This document shows, in pieces, positions 57,401 through 64,000 of a stretch of DNA of 64,000 nt (positions are counted from its first letter, which is position 1; every line of letters begins with the position of its first letter). Both the position numbers and the translations under genes were made by a program. The notes under the pieces were generated by a model. It was not told the DNA's origin. It saw only the letters and a list, made by a program, of their open reading frames with translations, and ran no database searches. Location: assembly GCF_015277855.1 (NCBI RefSeq), contig NZ_CP063812.1:1736001-1800000 (forward strand). The letters are read 5' to 3'. This stretch comes from Microbacterium cremeum (lineage in GTDB: Bacteria > Actinomycetota > Actinomycetes > Actinomycetales > Microbacteriaceae).

Positions 57401-57922
57401 GGCAAGCAGGTGCAGCACGTCATCGCCGGAGCCAAGGCAGGCGTGTGGGAGGAGCGCGACGGCGCGGTGGTCGTGGACGGCATCGCGCTCGAGGACGGCG
57501 AGTACGAGCTCACGCTCGAGGCCGGAGGCGTCGAGGACGGCACGGCGATCTCGCTGGTCGGCGACGGCGGCTTCGTGCTGCTCGACACCGCGACGACGCC
57601 CGATCTCGAGGCGGAGGGTCTCGCACGCGACGTCATCCGTGCCGTGCAGGACACCCGCAAGGCCGCCGGCTTCGACGTCAGCGACCGGATCCGCCTGCAG
57701 CTCGCGTTCGACGACGTCGACGACCGGGTGGCCGTCGAATCGGCGTTCGAGGCGGCCGACGTCGCCGGTGAGACCCTCGCGGTCGAGCACGCGCTGTACG
57801 GTCCTCGCGGCGGCCGGCCCGCCGAGCCGGTTCCCGGTCACGTCGCCGAGTTCGCCGCCGCCACCTTCGCCAACCGAGGAGCGTTCGCGGTGGCCGTCAC
57901 GAAGGTGGAGGCATCCGCGTGA
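54488..57922 (+). CDS. ileS: Isoleucyl-tRNA synthetase
   Basis: The 1144-residue class Ia synthetase charges tRNA-Ile. [13 protein letters not shown] is the HIGH motif, [12 protein letters not shown] the KMSKS loop, and the CP1 editing domain has [43 protein letters not shown] is the conserved core block. Length and the lack of a C-terminal zinc finger match the eukaryote-like IleS2 type, which is often less sensitive to mupirocin; that property is inferred. Start ATG at 54488 follows the T-box and its ribosome binding site. folC overlaps the stop. Confidence 0.96.
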   Translation: MSEHLRENMTYPRPSAFGPAADAATSPVVPSPRFPDIERETLAFWEADQTFRASIAQREGAEEWVFYDGPPFANGLPHYGHLLTGYAKDVFPRFQTMRGKKVDRVFGWDTHGLPAELEAMKQLGITEKSEIEAMGIATFNAKSRESVLAYTREWEDYVTRQARWVDFERGYKTLDLGYMESVLWAFKTIYDKGLAYEGYRVLPYCWRDETPLSAHELRMDDDVYKMRQDPSVTVTFPLVGAKAEALGLTGVRALAWTTTPWTLPTNFALAVGPDIRYVVVPGGPNGAADVHRAPDGRADEAEEAYAHRYLLAEELLAGYAKDLGYDSAEAAREAVVQTVLGADLADVAYDRLFDYYADAATWGTQDAWRILVDDYVTTGDGTGIVHQAPAYGEDDQRVTEAAGIPLIMSLDDGGRFLPQVTDVAGELWMDANRPLIRLLRQEGRLLREASYEHSYPHCWRCRNPLIYRAVSSWFVRVTEIKDRLLAGNEQITWVPENVKHGQFGKWLEGARDWSISRNRYWGSPIPVWKSDDPEHPRVDVYGSLEELERDFGRLPRNAEGEVDLHRPYIDDLTRPNPDDPTGQSTMRRIEDVFDVWFDSGSMPYAQVHYPFENQEWFDAHSPADFIVEYIGQTRGWFYVMHVLSTALFDRPAFTGVSCHGIVLGSDGQKMSKSLRNYPDVSEVFDRDGSDAMRWFLMSSSVLRGGNLVVTEEGIRAGVREFLLPLWNAWYFFATYANAALPVAERAERDETERGYQASWRTDSTDVLDRYILALTGDLVRDVAADLEGLDSTLAAAKLREFGEALTNWYIRRSRDRFWVGVTDDPKSTEAFDTLYTVLETLTRVAAPLIPLISEKVWQGLTGGRSVHLQDWPDADAFPAADDIRSAMDAVREVSSVANALRKKEGKRVRLPLPKLTVAVTDAASLAQFDGILRDELNVKEVELVELGDGLAERYGISKRLSVNARAAGPRLGKQVQHVIAGAKAGVWEERDGAVVVDGIALEDGEYELTLEAGGVEDGTAISLVGDGGFVLLDTATTPDLEAEGLARDVIRAVQDTRKAAGFDVSDRIRLQLAFDDVDDRVAVESAFEAADVAGETLAVEHALYGPRGGRPAEPVPGHVAEFAAATFANRGAFAVAVTKVEASA

Positions 57923-59277
57923 GCGACAAGGACCGCCGGCGCGCGGACGCCGTGTACGAGGCCCTTCTGCAGCGCCAGGGGGAGCGGTGGGTGCAGCCGC
58001 GCGTCGAGCGCACCCGCCGGGTCCTCGAGCTGCTCGATGACCCGCAGAAGACCTATCGCGTCGTGCACGTGACGGGTACGAACGGCAAGACCTCGACGAG
58101 CCGCATCATCGAGAGCCTGGTGCGGGCCCACGGTCTGCGGACCGGCCTGTTCACGAGCCCGCACCTCGAGCGGTTCACCGAGCGGATCGTGGTCGACGGA
58201 GAGCCGATCTCGGACGCCGCCGTCGCCGACGCCTGGGACGAAATCGAGCCGTTCGTCGGCATCGTCGACGCCGAGCTCGAGGCCGGCGGCGACGCCCCGC
58301 TGACGTTCTTCGAACTGCTGACGGTGCTGGCGTTCGTCGCTTTCGCCGACGCCCCGATCGACGTCCTCGTGCTCGAGGTGGGCATGGGCGGGTCGTGGGA
58401 CTCCACCAACACCGCCGACGGCGATGTCGCCGTGTTCGCCCCGGTGGCGCTGGATCACGCCGACCGCCTCGGCGAGACCGTGGCCGAGATCGCGGCGGTG
58501 AAGGCGGGCATCATCAAGGACGGCGCGGCCGTGGTGTCAGCCCGTCAGGACGCCGCGGTCGAGGCCGTGCTGCGCGAGACGGCGGCGGCGCACGGGGCGA
58601 GCATCGCGTTCGAGGGCGAGGCCTTCGCACTCGTGGAGCAGCGGCTCGCCGTCGGCGGCCAGCAGATCACCGTGAGAGGCCTGGCGGGCACGTACGAGGA
58701 GGAGTACCTCCCGATGTACGGCGAGCACCAGGGCTTCAACGCCGCCCTCGCCATCGCGGCGGTCGAGTCGCTGGTGGGCGGGGGCTCGCAGCCGATCGCC
58801 GGCGACGTGCTCGCGGACGGGCTGGGTGCCGCGACGTCGCCGGGCCGCTTGCAGCTCGTGGGCGCCAACCCCACCGTCGTCGTGGACGCCGCGCACAATC
58901 CCCACGGGGCGCAGGCGCTCGTCACGGCGCTGCGCGGATCGTTCGACTTCGACGAGTGGGGCGTCGTGCTCGGCATCCTCTCCGACAAGGATGCCGGCGG
59001 AATCGTCTCGGCGCTCGCACCGATCGCCGCGCACGTCTTCGCGACCGTGCCCGACTCCGACCGCGCCGACAGCGCCGACGCGCTCGCAGACCTCGCCGAG
59101 GCCCGGGGGCTGCCGGTGACGGTGCACGACGCCCTCGCGGAGGCCGCTGACGCGGCGCGCGCGTGGGCTGCGGCATCCGATCGGCGCGCCGTCGTCATCG
59201 CAGGGTCCGTCGTGCTCGCCGGTGAGGCGCTGGTGCTCTCGGCGGCCGACGAGTGGAAGGGCGGGTGGCGCGAGTGA
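57919..59277 (+). CDS. folC: Folylpolyglutamate/dihydrofolate synthase
   Basis: The 452-residue Mur-ligase-like enzyme adds Glu to dihydropteroate and folates. [15 protein letters not shown] is the P-loop (about residue 50-64), [12 protein letters not shown] and [13 protein letters not shown] are folate-family motifs, and [14 protein letters not shown] is the C-terminal Glu-binding His region. [11 protein letters not shown] matches the Mur-type carbamoyl-Lys block. GTG start overlaps the ileS stop; DUF4233 follows with an overlap. Confidence 0.95.
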   Translation: MSDKDRRRADAVYEALLQRQGERWVQPRVERTRRVLELLDDPQKTYRVVHVTGTNGKTSTSRIIESLVRAHGLRTGLFTSPHLERFTERIVVDGEPISDAAVADAWDEIEPFVGIVDAELEAGGDAPLTFFELLTVLAFVAFADAPIDVLVLEVGMGGSWDSTNTADGDVAVFAPVALDHADRLGETVAEIAAVKAGIIKDGAAVVSARQDAAVEAVLRETAAAHGASIAFEGEAFALVEQRLAVGGQQITVRGLAGTYEEEYLPMYGEHQGFNAALAIAAVESLVGGGSQPIAGDVLADGLGAATSPGRLQLVGANPTVVVDAAHNPHGAQALVTALRGSFDFDEWGVVLGILSDKDAGGIVSALAPIAAHVFATVPDSDRADSADALADLAEARGLPVTVHDALAEAADAARAWAAASDRRAVVIAGSVVLAGEALVLSAADEWKGGWRE

Positions 59278-59675
59278 CCGCTCAGCCGCAGCTGCCCGCC
59301 CGCCGGAAGCGCGGCGCGGCGGAGTCCCTCGCCACGATCGTGCTGGGATTCGAGTCGCTCGTCGCGTTCCTCGGCGGGCTCGCCGTGTACGGCCTCAAGG
59401 CGCTGCCCGAGCCGATCGCGTCGTGGTGGGGGATCGTCGCGGGTACGACGCTTGCCGTGCTGATGATCGTGGTCACGCGATTCACCCGCTACCGGTGGGG
59501 CATCGCCGTGGGGTGGGGGCTGCAGGCGGTCGTCGCACTGGGCGCGTTCCTCGTCCCGGCCCTCGGGCTCGTCGCTCTCGTTTTCGGCGGCATGTACGGA
59601 TATGCCACCATCAAGGGGGCCGCGATCGACCGCCACAACGCGCAGCTCGCGGCCGATCCCCCCGAACCTGCCTGA
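59274..59675 (+). CDS. DUF4233 integral membrane protein
   Basis: A 133-residue protein with about four TM helices (ATIVLGFESLVAFLGGLAVYG, IVAGTTLAVLMIVVTRF, GWGLQAVVALGAFLVPALGL, LVFGGMYGYATIKG). Such proteins follow folC throughout actinobacteria (DUF4233); their function is unknown. GTG start overlaps the folC stop by four bases. The conserved placement between folC and ndk is the only functional hint. Confidence 0.88.
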   Translation: MTAQPQLPARRKRGAAESLATIVLGFESLVAFLGGLAVYGLKALPEPIASWWGIVAGTTLAVLMIVVTRFTRYRWGIAVGWGLQAVVALGAFLVPALGLVALVFGGMYGYATIKGAAIDRHNAQLAADPPEPA

Positions 59676-59696
59676 ACCGGCGAACGGAGAATCTGC

Positions 59697-60113
59697 ATGG
59701 CCACCGAAGAGACCCTCGTCCTCGTCAAGCCCGATGGCGTCGCCCGCGGCCTCACGGGCGCGATCCTCGCCCGCATCGAGGCGAAGGGCTACGCGCTCGT
59801 CGACATCCGACTCGTCGAGCCCGACCGAGCGACGCTCGAGCGTCACTACGCCGAGCACGAGGGCAAGCCGTTCTACGAGCCGCTGCTCGAGTTCATGATG
59901 TCGGGTCCGTCGGTGGCGATCCGCCTCGCGGGCAACCGTGTGATCGAGGGGTTCCGCTCGCTCGCGGGCACCACCGACCCGACGACGGCGGCACCGGGCA
60001 CGATCCGTGGCGACTTCGGTCGCGATTGGGGACTGAAGGTGCAGCAGAACCTCGTGCACGGATCCGACAGCCCCGAGTCCGCCGCCCGCGAGCTCGAGAT
60101 CTGGTTCGGCTGA
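59697..60113 (+). CDS. ndk: Nucleoside diphosphate kinase
   Basis: The 138-residue enzyme transfers the gamma phosphate between NTPs and NDPs. LVLVKPDGVARGLTG opens the protein, EHEGKPFYEPLLEFMMSGP is the Kpn-type loop region, and NLVHGSDSPESAARE carries the phospho-His121. GTIRGDFGRD contributes nucleotide-binding residues. CGGAG lies upstream of the ATG. It closes the ileS-folC-DUF4233-ndk run; a hairpin separates it from the convergent VKOR gene. Confidence 0.97.
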   Translation: MATEETLVLVKPDGVARGLTGAILARIEAKGYALVDIRLVEPDRATLERHYAEHEGKPFYEPLLEFMMSGPSVAIRLAGNRVIEGFRSLAGTTDPTTAAPGTIRGDFGRDWGLKVQQNLVHGSDSPESAARELEIWFG

Positions 60114-60120
60114 GAGGGCC

Positions 60121-60146
60121 GGCCGGTGGCGCGCAGCGCGCCGGCC
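60121..60146. terminator. Hairpin between convergent ndk and VKOR genes
   Basis: GGCGCGC (60128-60134) and its inverse (60136-60142) pair around A, extended by outer GGCC arms (60121-60124 with 60143-60146) across a three-base bulge. It can end transcription from both sides. Confidence 0.6.
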
Positions 60147-60155
60147 AGCTGGGCG

Positions 60156-60758
60156 TCAGAAGACGCGGCCCAGCACGTCGAGCTCTACCTGCGCGAGGAT
60201 GCCGATGACCGCGTAGCTGAGGATCGCGAGCAGCGGCACCCAGCTCATGAGCCGGTCCGCCACCCGCCGAAGCGATGCCGGCGCGGGGAGCTTGCCGCTG
60301 CGCACGACGTGCAGCGTCACCGCGTAGAAGGTGGGGATCGTCACCACCCAGGTCACCATGCACCACGGGCACAGCGTGCCGAGGACGAAGATGCTCTGGG
60401 AGATCAGCCAGCACACGAATCCGAACGCGAAGAGCATGCCCCCCGCGAACAGGAGCCAGAACCAGCGGGCGAAACGGGCTCGCGCGAGGATCGCCATGCC
60501 GACCACGACCGGGGCCACCCAGCCGGCGAGGCCGAGGATCGGATTCGGGAAGCCGAACACGCTGCCTTGCCACGAGTCGAGGTTGGCGCTGCACTGGACG
60601 AGCGGACTGAAGTCGCATGACGCGATTGCATCCGGGTCGGCGAGCGCCTCGAACTTCTCCATCGTGAGCGAGAACGCCGCCCACCATCCGATGACGCCGG
60701 CGAGGACGAGCCACACGGCGAGGGCAACGGGGCGGGTGTGCGTCTGCTGCTCGGGCAT
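60156..60758 (-). CDS. Vitamin K epoxide reductase (VKOR) family protein
   Basis: A 200-residue membrane protein with about five TM helices. It has the VKOR Cys pairs: CDFSPLVQCSANLDSW in the first periplasmic loop and the active-site TLCPWCMVTWVV. FGFPNPILGLAGWVAPVVVG is the quinone-pocket region. It reoxidises periplasmic thiol oxidases (DsbA-like) with quinone, replacing DsbB in actinobacteria. The C-terminus lacks the thioredoxin-like domain found in some homologues. ATG follows a TAATCC-like box closely. Confidence 0.92.
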   Translation of the reverse strand: MPEQQTHTRPVALAVWLVLAGVIGWWAAFSLTMEKFEALADPDAIASCDFSPLVQCSANLDSWQGSVFGFPNPILGLAGWVAPVVVGMAILARARFARWFWLLFAGGMLFAFGFVCWLISQSIFVLGTLCPWCMVTWVVTIPTFYAVTLHVVRSGKLPAPASLRRVADRLMSWVPLLAILSYAVIGILAQVELDVLGRVF

Positions 60759-61084
60759 GCCTCGGATTATGGCATCCGCGGGCTGAGCGGATGCCTCGTC
60801 GAGCGCGCTCGGCGGCGTCGCTCCGAGACGCGCCGATGCGCTGGCGCGCCGTGAATGGGCAATCGGAGCGGGGAAGTGCGATAATGGGGGGCGATGACGC
60901 GCGGCCGCGCCGCGACGGACATCACCGAAGACTTCAGGGCGACGAACGCCCGTGACAGCGCAGGCATCCGCTGAGAGCAGGATGGCGCTGCAGACCGAGT
61001 GAGTTCGCGGCACCGCAGGTGCGGCACCGCACGAGATTTCGCCGGGCGACGCGCGGTGTCGCACCGGCAGGGAGTACGCCAGTG
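60759..61084 (+). other. 326-base intergenic region: rne leader
   Basis: No gene is supported here. GATAAT (60880-60885) is a likely -10 for rne, which gives a 5' untranslated leader of about 190 bases containing several G/C-rich inverted repeats (for example TTCGCGGCACCGC region) and GGCATCC words. A long structured leader fits the feedback control known for RNase E in other bacteria. The left 100 bases hold the VKOR promoter. Confidence 0.6.
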
Positions 61085-63565
61085 ATGGCAGATGGAAACG
61101 ATGCAGAGTTCGACCCGCAGACAGAACCGGAGGCCCCGCTAGCGTCCGACTCCGCCGATTCGGCCGGAGAGCAGAAGGGCGTCGCGGAGGCACCGCAGAT
61201 CGAACTGGACGACACGGTCTCGTCTGTCGAGACGATCGAGTCGGACGGGCCCGCACCGTCGGGTCCCGGCGAGAGTGACGCCGAGGCCGGCGATGCCGTC
61301 GGCGGCGCCGCCGACACCGAGTCTGCCGAGACGGAGACGGCGGACGAGCCGGAACAGTCCCGTGACGAGTCGAGCGAGGCTCCGCATGAGAAGGCTGCCG
61401 AGGCGGCCGAGGCTCGCTCTGAGGAGGCTGCCGAGCCGGCCGTGGCGCCCGCCGAGGCCGCCGACGAGTCCGCCGCTGAGGCACCGGCCGAGCCCGCTGC
61501 CACCGACGCACCGGCCGAGCCCGCTGCCGACGAGGCCGAGTCGGGGCCGGTGACCGCCGTCAGCCTCGGACTGCTGCCCGAGGTGTTCGTGTCGGCGGTG
61601 TCGACGCAGCTGCACTTCTACGCCCCGGAAGTCGCACCCCTTCCTGAGCGCCCCGAGCCCGAGCCCGACGCGGAGCCGGCACCGTCGGCGAACTCGCGCC
61701 GTCGAAACCGCCGCCGCGGCGGCGAGGCCAAGGACGAGGCATCCCCTTCCGAGCCGCCGCAGCCGCGTCAGCGCGCCGTCGAGCTCATCACCGAGCCGCA
61801 GCGCATCAAGGGCTCCACGCGCCTCGAGGCGAAGAAGCAGCGCCGCCGCGACGGGCGGGAGGCCGGCCGCCGCCGTGCCGTCGTGACCGAGGCGGAGTTC
61901 CTGGCACGCCGCGAGGCCGTCGATCGCGTCATGATCGTGCGCTCGCGCAACGGTCGCATCCAGATCGCCGTGCTCGAAGACAACGTGCTCGTCGAGCACT
62001 ACGTGGCACGCAGCCAGGACGCCTCGCTGATCGGCAACGTGTACCTGGGGCGCGTGCAGAACGTGCTCCCGAGCATGGAGGCGGCGTTCGTCGACATCGG
62101 CCGGGGCCGCAATGCGGTGCTGTACTCCGGCGAGGTCGACTGGGATGCGGTCGAGACCGGCAACCAGCCGCGGCGCATCGAGCTCGCCCTCAAGAGCGGC
62201 GATCGCGTGCTCGTTCAGGTCACGAAGGACCCCGTCGGACACAAGGGCGCCCGCCTCACGAGCCAGATCTCGCTGCCGGGCCGCTACCTCGTGTACGTGC
62301 CGGGCGGCGCCATGAACGGCATCTCGCGCAAGCTGCCCGACACCGAGCGGGCGCGTCTGAAGAAGATCCTCAAGGAGGTGCTCCCGGAGTCGTCGGGCGT
62401 CATCGTGCGCACCGCCGCCGAGGGCGCGACCGAGGATCAGCTGACGCGCGACGTGCAGCGCCTCACGAACCAGTGGGAGCACATCAGCAAGCAGATCGAG
62501 TCGATCCAGGCGCCGGCGCTGCTCCACTCCGAGCCCGACCTCCTGGTCAAGATCGTGCGCGACGTCTTCAACGAGGACTTCTCGAAGATGCTCATCCAGG
62601 GCGACGACGCGCACCACACGATCACCAAGTACCTCGAGTCCGTCGCACCCGACCTGCTGGAGCGCGTCGAGCGCTTCGAGGGCGAGCACGATCCGTTCGA
62701 CGAGTTCCGGGTGACCGAGCAGATCGAGAAGGCGCTCGACCGCAAGGTGTGGCTGCCCTCCGGCGGCTCGCTCGTGATCGACCGCACCGAGGCGATGACT
62801 GTCGTCGACGTCAACACCGGCAAGTTCGTCGGCTCGGGCGGCAACCTCGAAGAGACCGTGACGAAGAACAACCTCGAGGCCGCCGAGGAGATCGTCCGCC
62901 AGCTGAGGCTGCGCGACATCGGCGGCATCATCGTGGTCGACTTCATCGACATGGTGCTCGAGTCCAACCGCGACCTCGTCCTCCGACGTCTCGTGGAGTG
63001 CCTCAGCCGGGACCGGACCAAGCACCAGGTGGCCGAGGTCACCTCTCTCGGACTCGTGCAGATGACGCGCAAGAAGCTCGGCCTCGGCCTGCTCGAGACG
63101 TTCAGCGAGCCGTGCGAGGTCTGCGCAGGGCGCGGGCTCATCGTGCATCACGACCCCGTCGTCAAGCACCGCTCAGCGGCGCCCGCGCCGTCGTCCGGTC
63201 GTCGCTCTCGCGGCGGCGCCTCGCAGGCGCCGAGCGGCTCGAACGGCACGCACGTCATCACCGAAGGCGTGAAGTCGGCGCTCGCTCAGATCGCGGCCTC
63301 CACGATCCACCACGGCGAAGAGGCGCCCGCGCCCGCAGCGGCTGTCGTCGCGGTGGAGGAGGCCCCGGCCGCGGAGCGTCCGAAGAAGCAGCGCAAGAAG
63401 CGCCAGGACTCCAAGCCGCCCAAGACCGAGAAGGACATGCTCCTCGACTCGGTGCTCCAGGCGCTTCCCGAGCCGAAGGCGCCCGGCCAGGGCCGTTCCC
63501 GGCGCCGGGTGACGACGGCGGCGCTCACCGGCACGCCGGTGCCGCACACTCCGACAGAGGACTGA
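61085..63565 (+). CDS. rne: Ribonuclease E/G family protein
   Basis: The 826-residue endoribonuclease initiates mRNA decay and processes rRNA/tRNA precursors. The first 290 residues are disordered and acidic, with repeated AEPA/AAEAAE, then a basic strip (RRRNRRRGGEA). The catalytic part has an S1 domain (NVYLGRVQNVLPSMEAAFVDIG), the 5' sensor/DNase I-like region with VVDVNTGKF and IIVVDFIDMV (two catalytic Asp) and the zinc link CEVCAGRG. The C-terminal tail is again basic (KKQRKKRQ). Actinobacterial RNase E has its disordered arms on both sides, as here. ATG at 61085 is the likeliest start; GTG codons upstream are possible. Confidence 0.95.
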   Translation: MADGNDAEFDPQTEPEAPLASDSADSAGEQKGVAEAPQIELDDTVSSVETIESDGPAPSGPGESDAEAGDAVGGAADTESAETETADEPEQSRDESSEAPHEKAAEAAEARSEEAAEPAVAPAEAADESAAEAPAEPAATDAPAEPAADEAESGPVTAVSLGLLPEVFVSAVSTQLHFYAPEVAPLPERPEPEPDAEPAPSANSRRRNRRRGGEAKDEASPSEPPQPRQRAVELITEPQRIKGSTRLEAKKQRRRDGREAGRRRAVVTEAEFLARREAVDRVMIVRSRNGRIQIAVLEDNVLVEHYVARSQDASLIGNVYLGRVQNVLPSMEAAFVDIGRGRNAVLYSGEVDWDAVETGNQPRRIELALKSGDRVLVQVTKDPVGHKGARLTSQISLPGRYLVYVPGGAMNGISRKLPDTERARLKKILKEVLPESSGVIVRTAAEGATEDQLTRDVQRLTNQWEHISKQIESIQAPALLHSEPDLLVKIVRDVFNEDFSKMLIQGDDAHHTITKYLESVAPDLLERVERFEGEHDPFDEFRVTEQIEKALDRKVWLPSGGSLVIDRTEAMTVVDVNTGKFVGSGGNLEETVTKNNLEAAEEIVRQLRLRDIGGIIVVDFIDMVLESNRDLVLRRLVECLSRDRTKHQVAEVTSLGLVQMTRKKLGLGLLETFSEPCEVCAGRGLIVHHDPVVKHRSAAPAPSSGRRSRGGASQAPSGSNGTHVITEGVKSALAQIAASTIHHGEEAPAPAAAVVAVEEAPAAERPKKQRKKRQDSKPPKTEKDMLLDSVLQALPEPKAPGQGRSRRRVTTAALTGTPVPHTPTED

Positions 63566-63571
63566 TGCGAC

Positions 63572-63604
63572 GAGCGTCGCGGGTGCTCAGCGCCCGCGAC
63601 GCTC
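63572..63604. terminator. rne terminator, 12-bp stem
   Basis: Arms 63572-63583 and 63593-63604 pair perfectly around a nine-base loop, seven bases after the rne stop. It overlaps the 3' end of the convergent DUF4031 gene, so its right arm is coding. Confidence 0.75.
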
Positions 63605-63859
63605 TCGTGCGGTCACGCGAAGGCCGGACGCGATGAGCCGGCGCACCAGTTCATGACCGCTCACGTGCCGTGCGCCCGCGGCGACCAGACGCCCGTGCGC
63701 GTCGTCGGGGACGTCATAGTGGTCCAGGTCGAAACCGCGGCGGGGGATGCCGTTGGCCGCGGCGAACGCGTGGAGCTCGTCGAGGTCGGAATCGCTCACC
63801 AGGTGCGCCCACAGGCGGCCGTGGGCGGGCCACAGCGGGTCGTCGATGAGGATCGCCAC
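63587..63859 (-). CDS. DUF4031 domain protein
   Basis: A 90-residue protein with VAILIDDPLWPAHGRLWAHLVSDSDLDELHAFAAANG (cited in part), RGFDLDHYDVPDD and SGHELVRRLIASGLRVTARER, the conserved DUF4031 pattern with several Asp/His that could bind a metal. Function is unknown. GTG at 63859 is preferred because TAGTAT (63867-63872) ends seven bases upstream; an ATG at 63877 would overlap that box. It is convergent with rne. Confidence 0.85.
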   Translation of the reverse strand: MAILIDDPLWPAHGRLWAHLVSDSDLDELHAFAAANGIPRRGFDLDHYDVPDDAHGRLVAAGARHVSGHELVRRLIASGLRVTARERRGR

Positions 63860-63866
63860 GCGCCCG

Positions 63867-63872
63867 ATACTA
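63867..63872 (-). promoter_or_regulatory. -10 box TAGTAT of the DUF4031 gene (leaderless)
   Basis: TAGTAT on the minus strand ends seven bases before the GTG at 63859. Confidence 0.55.
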
Positions 63873-63926
63873 CGCACCCTGCGTGCGCCGCGCCCGTCGC
63901 GCCGGACCGGCCGGAACCCGCAGCTT

Positions 63927-63955
63927 TTGCGGTGGTCTCCCGCATCCGGTAAAGT
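63927..63955 (+). promoter_or_regulatory. Strong promoter at right edge, probably of rplU
   Basis: TTGCGG (63927-63932), a 17-base spacer and TAAAGT (63950-63955) form the best sigma-70 type promoter in the window. A GGTGCG/CGCACC hairpin follows in the leader. In actinobacteria rne is followed by rplU-rpmA, so the next gene outside the window is probably rplU. Confidence 0.65.
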
Positions 63956-64000
63956 AGCTCTTTGGTGCGTCGAGAAATCCGCACCACGTCTTTCGTGACA

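Noticed and set aside
61019..61084. Earlier GTG start for rne adding 22 residues
   Set aside because: No ribosome binding site or -10 box supports it and the added residues are Arg-rich without similarity; kept only as an alternative.
1..64000. CRISPR array, insertion sequence, prophage or biosynthetic megacluster
   Set aside because: No regular spaced repeats, transposase, phage structural gene or multi-module synthase was found.

Overview
The window is high-GC (about 70%) actinobacterial chromosome. Single-copy housekeeping genes, the tig-clpP1-clpP2-clpX order, actinobacterial families (DUF2017 beside ClpS, a Cys-ligated ferrochelatase, a translational-type ileS T-box, an ileS-folC-DUF4233-ndk-rne run) and many TAnnnT -10 boxes placed 6-7 bases before the start codon point to Microbacteriaceae, probably Microbacterium or a close relative. 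No integrase, transposase, plasmid or phage module, or CRISPR array was seen. Species cannot be told from this sequence alone.

Layout. 1-6 kb: a cut nucleoside-kinase-like gene, a minus-strand metallopeptidase-clpS-DUF2017 group, tRNA-His, orn, tRNA-Arg, a divergent YczE-type membrane protein/MocR regulator pair, and ssb. 6-14 kb: a lipoprotein, ettA, two different acyl-CoA thioesterases, an FAD dehydrogenase, and an MscS channel coupled to a truncated haemoglobin. 14-24 kb: pepN, an ArsR-controlled SulP transporter, coproporphyrin ferrochelatase, rpiB, a Nei/Fpg glycosylase, a PaiB-like protein and an amidohydrolase. 24-33 kb: a multicopper oxidase overlapping a sensor kinase and LuxR-type response regulator, a large palindromic intergenic element, dps, an acyltransferase-3/SGNH protein with a gamma-carbonic anhydrase and a small FGSN-motif protein, a hydrolase, a ferredoxin, tRNA-Gly and tRNA-Pro. 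33-38 kb: the proteostasis block tig, TPR protein, clpP1, clpP2, clpX. 38-46 kb is the most accessory-looking part: an epoxide hydrolase, a hotdog-like protein, a methyltransferase remnant, an alpha/beta-hydrolase-LuxR fusion, an M3 peptidase, and a regulator/small protein/MFS exporter operon under four TTGCAAAG-type boxes. 46-54 kb: valS and a four-gene oligopeptide ABC importer. 54-64 kb: T-box-ileS, folC, DUF4233, ndk, a VKOR protein, rne, a DUF4031 gene and, at the edge, a promoter probably for rplU.

How the genes work together. ClpS, ClpP1, ClpP2, ClpX and trigger factor together form much of a folding and degradation system. The oxidase-kinase-regulator operon looks like a self-contained envelope redox or metal response unit. 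Three small regulator/transporter units (MocR-YczE, ArsR-SulP, HTH-MFS) each carry visible operator-like repeats at the regulator promoter. Across the window the 7-mer GGATGCC/GGCATCC recurs far more often than composition predicts, in genes and in terminator stems.
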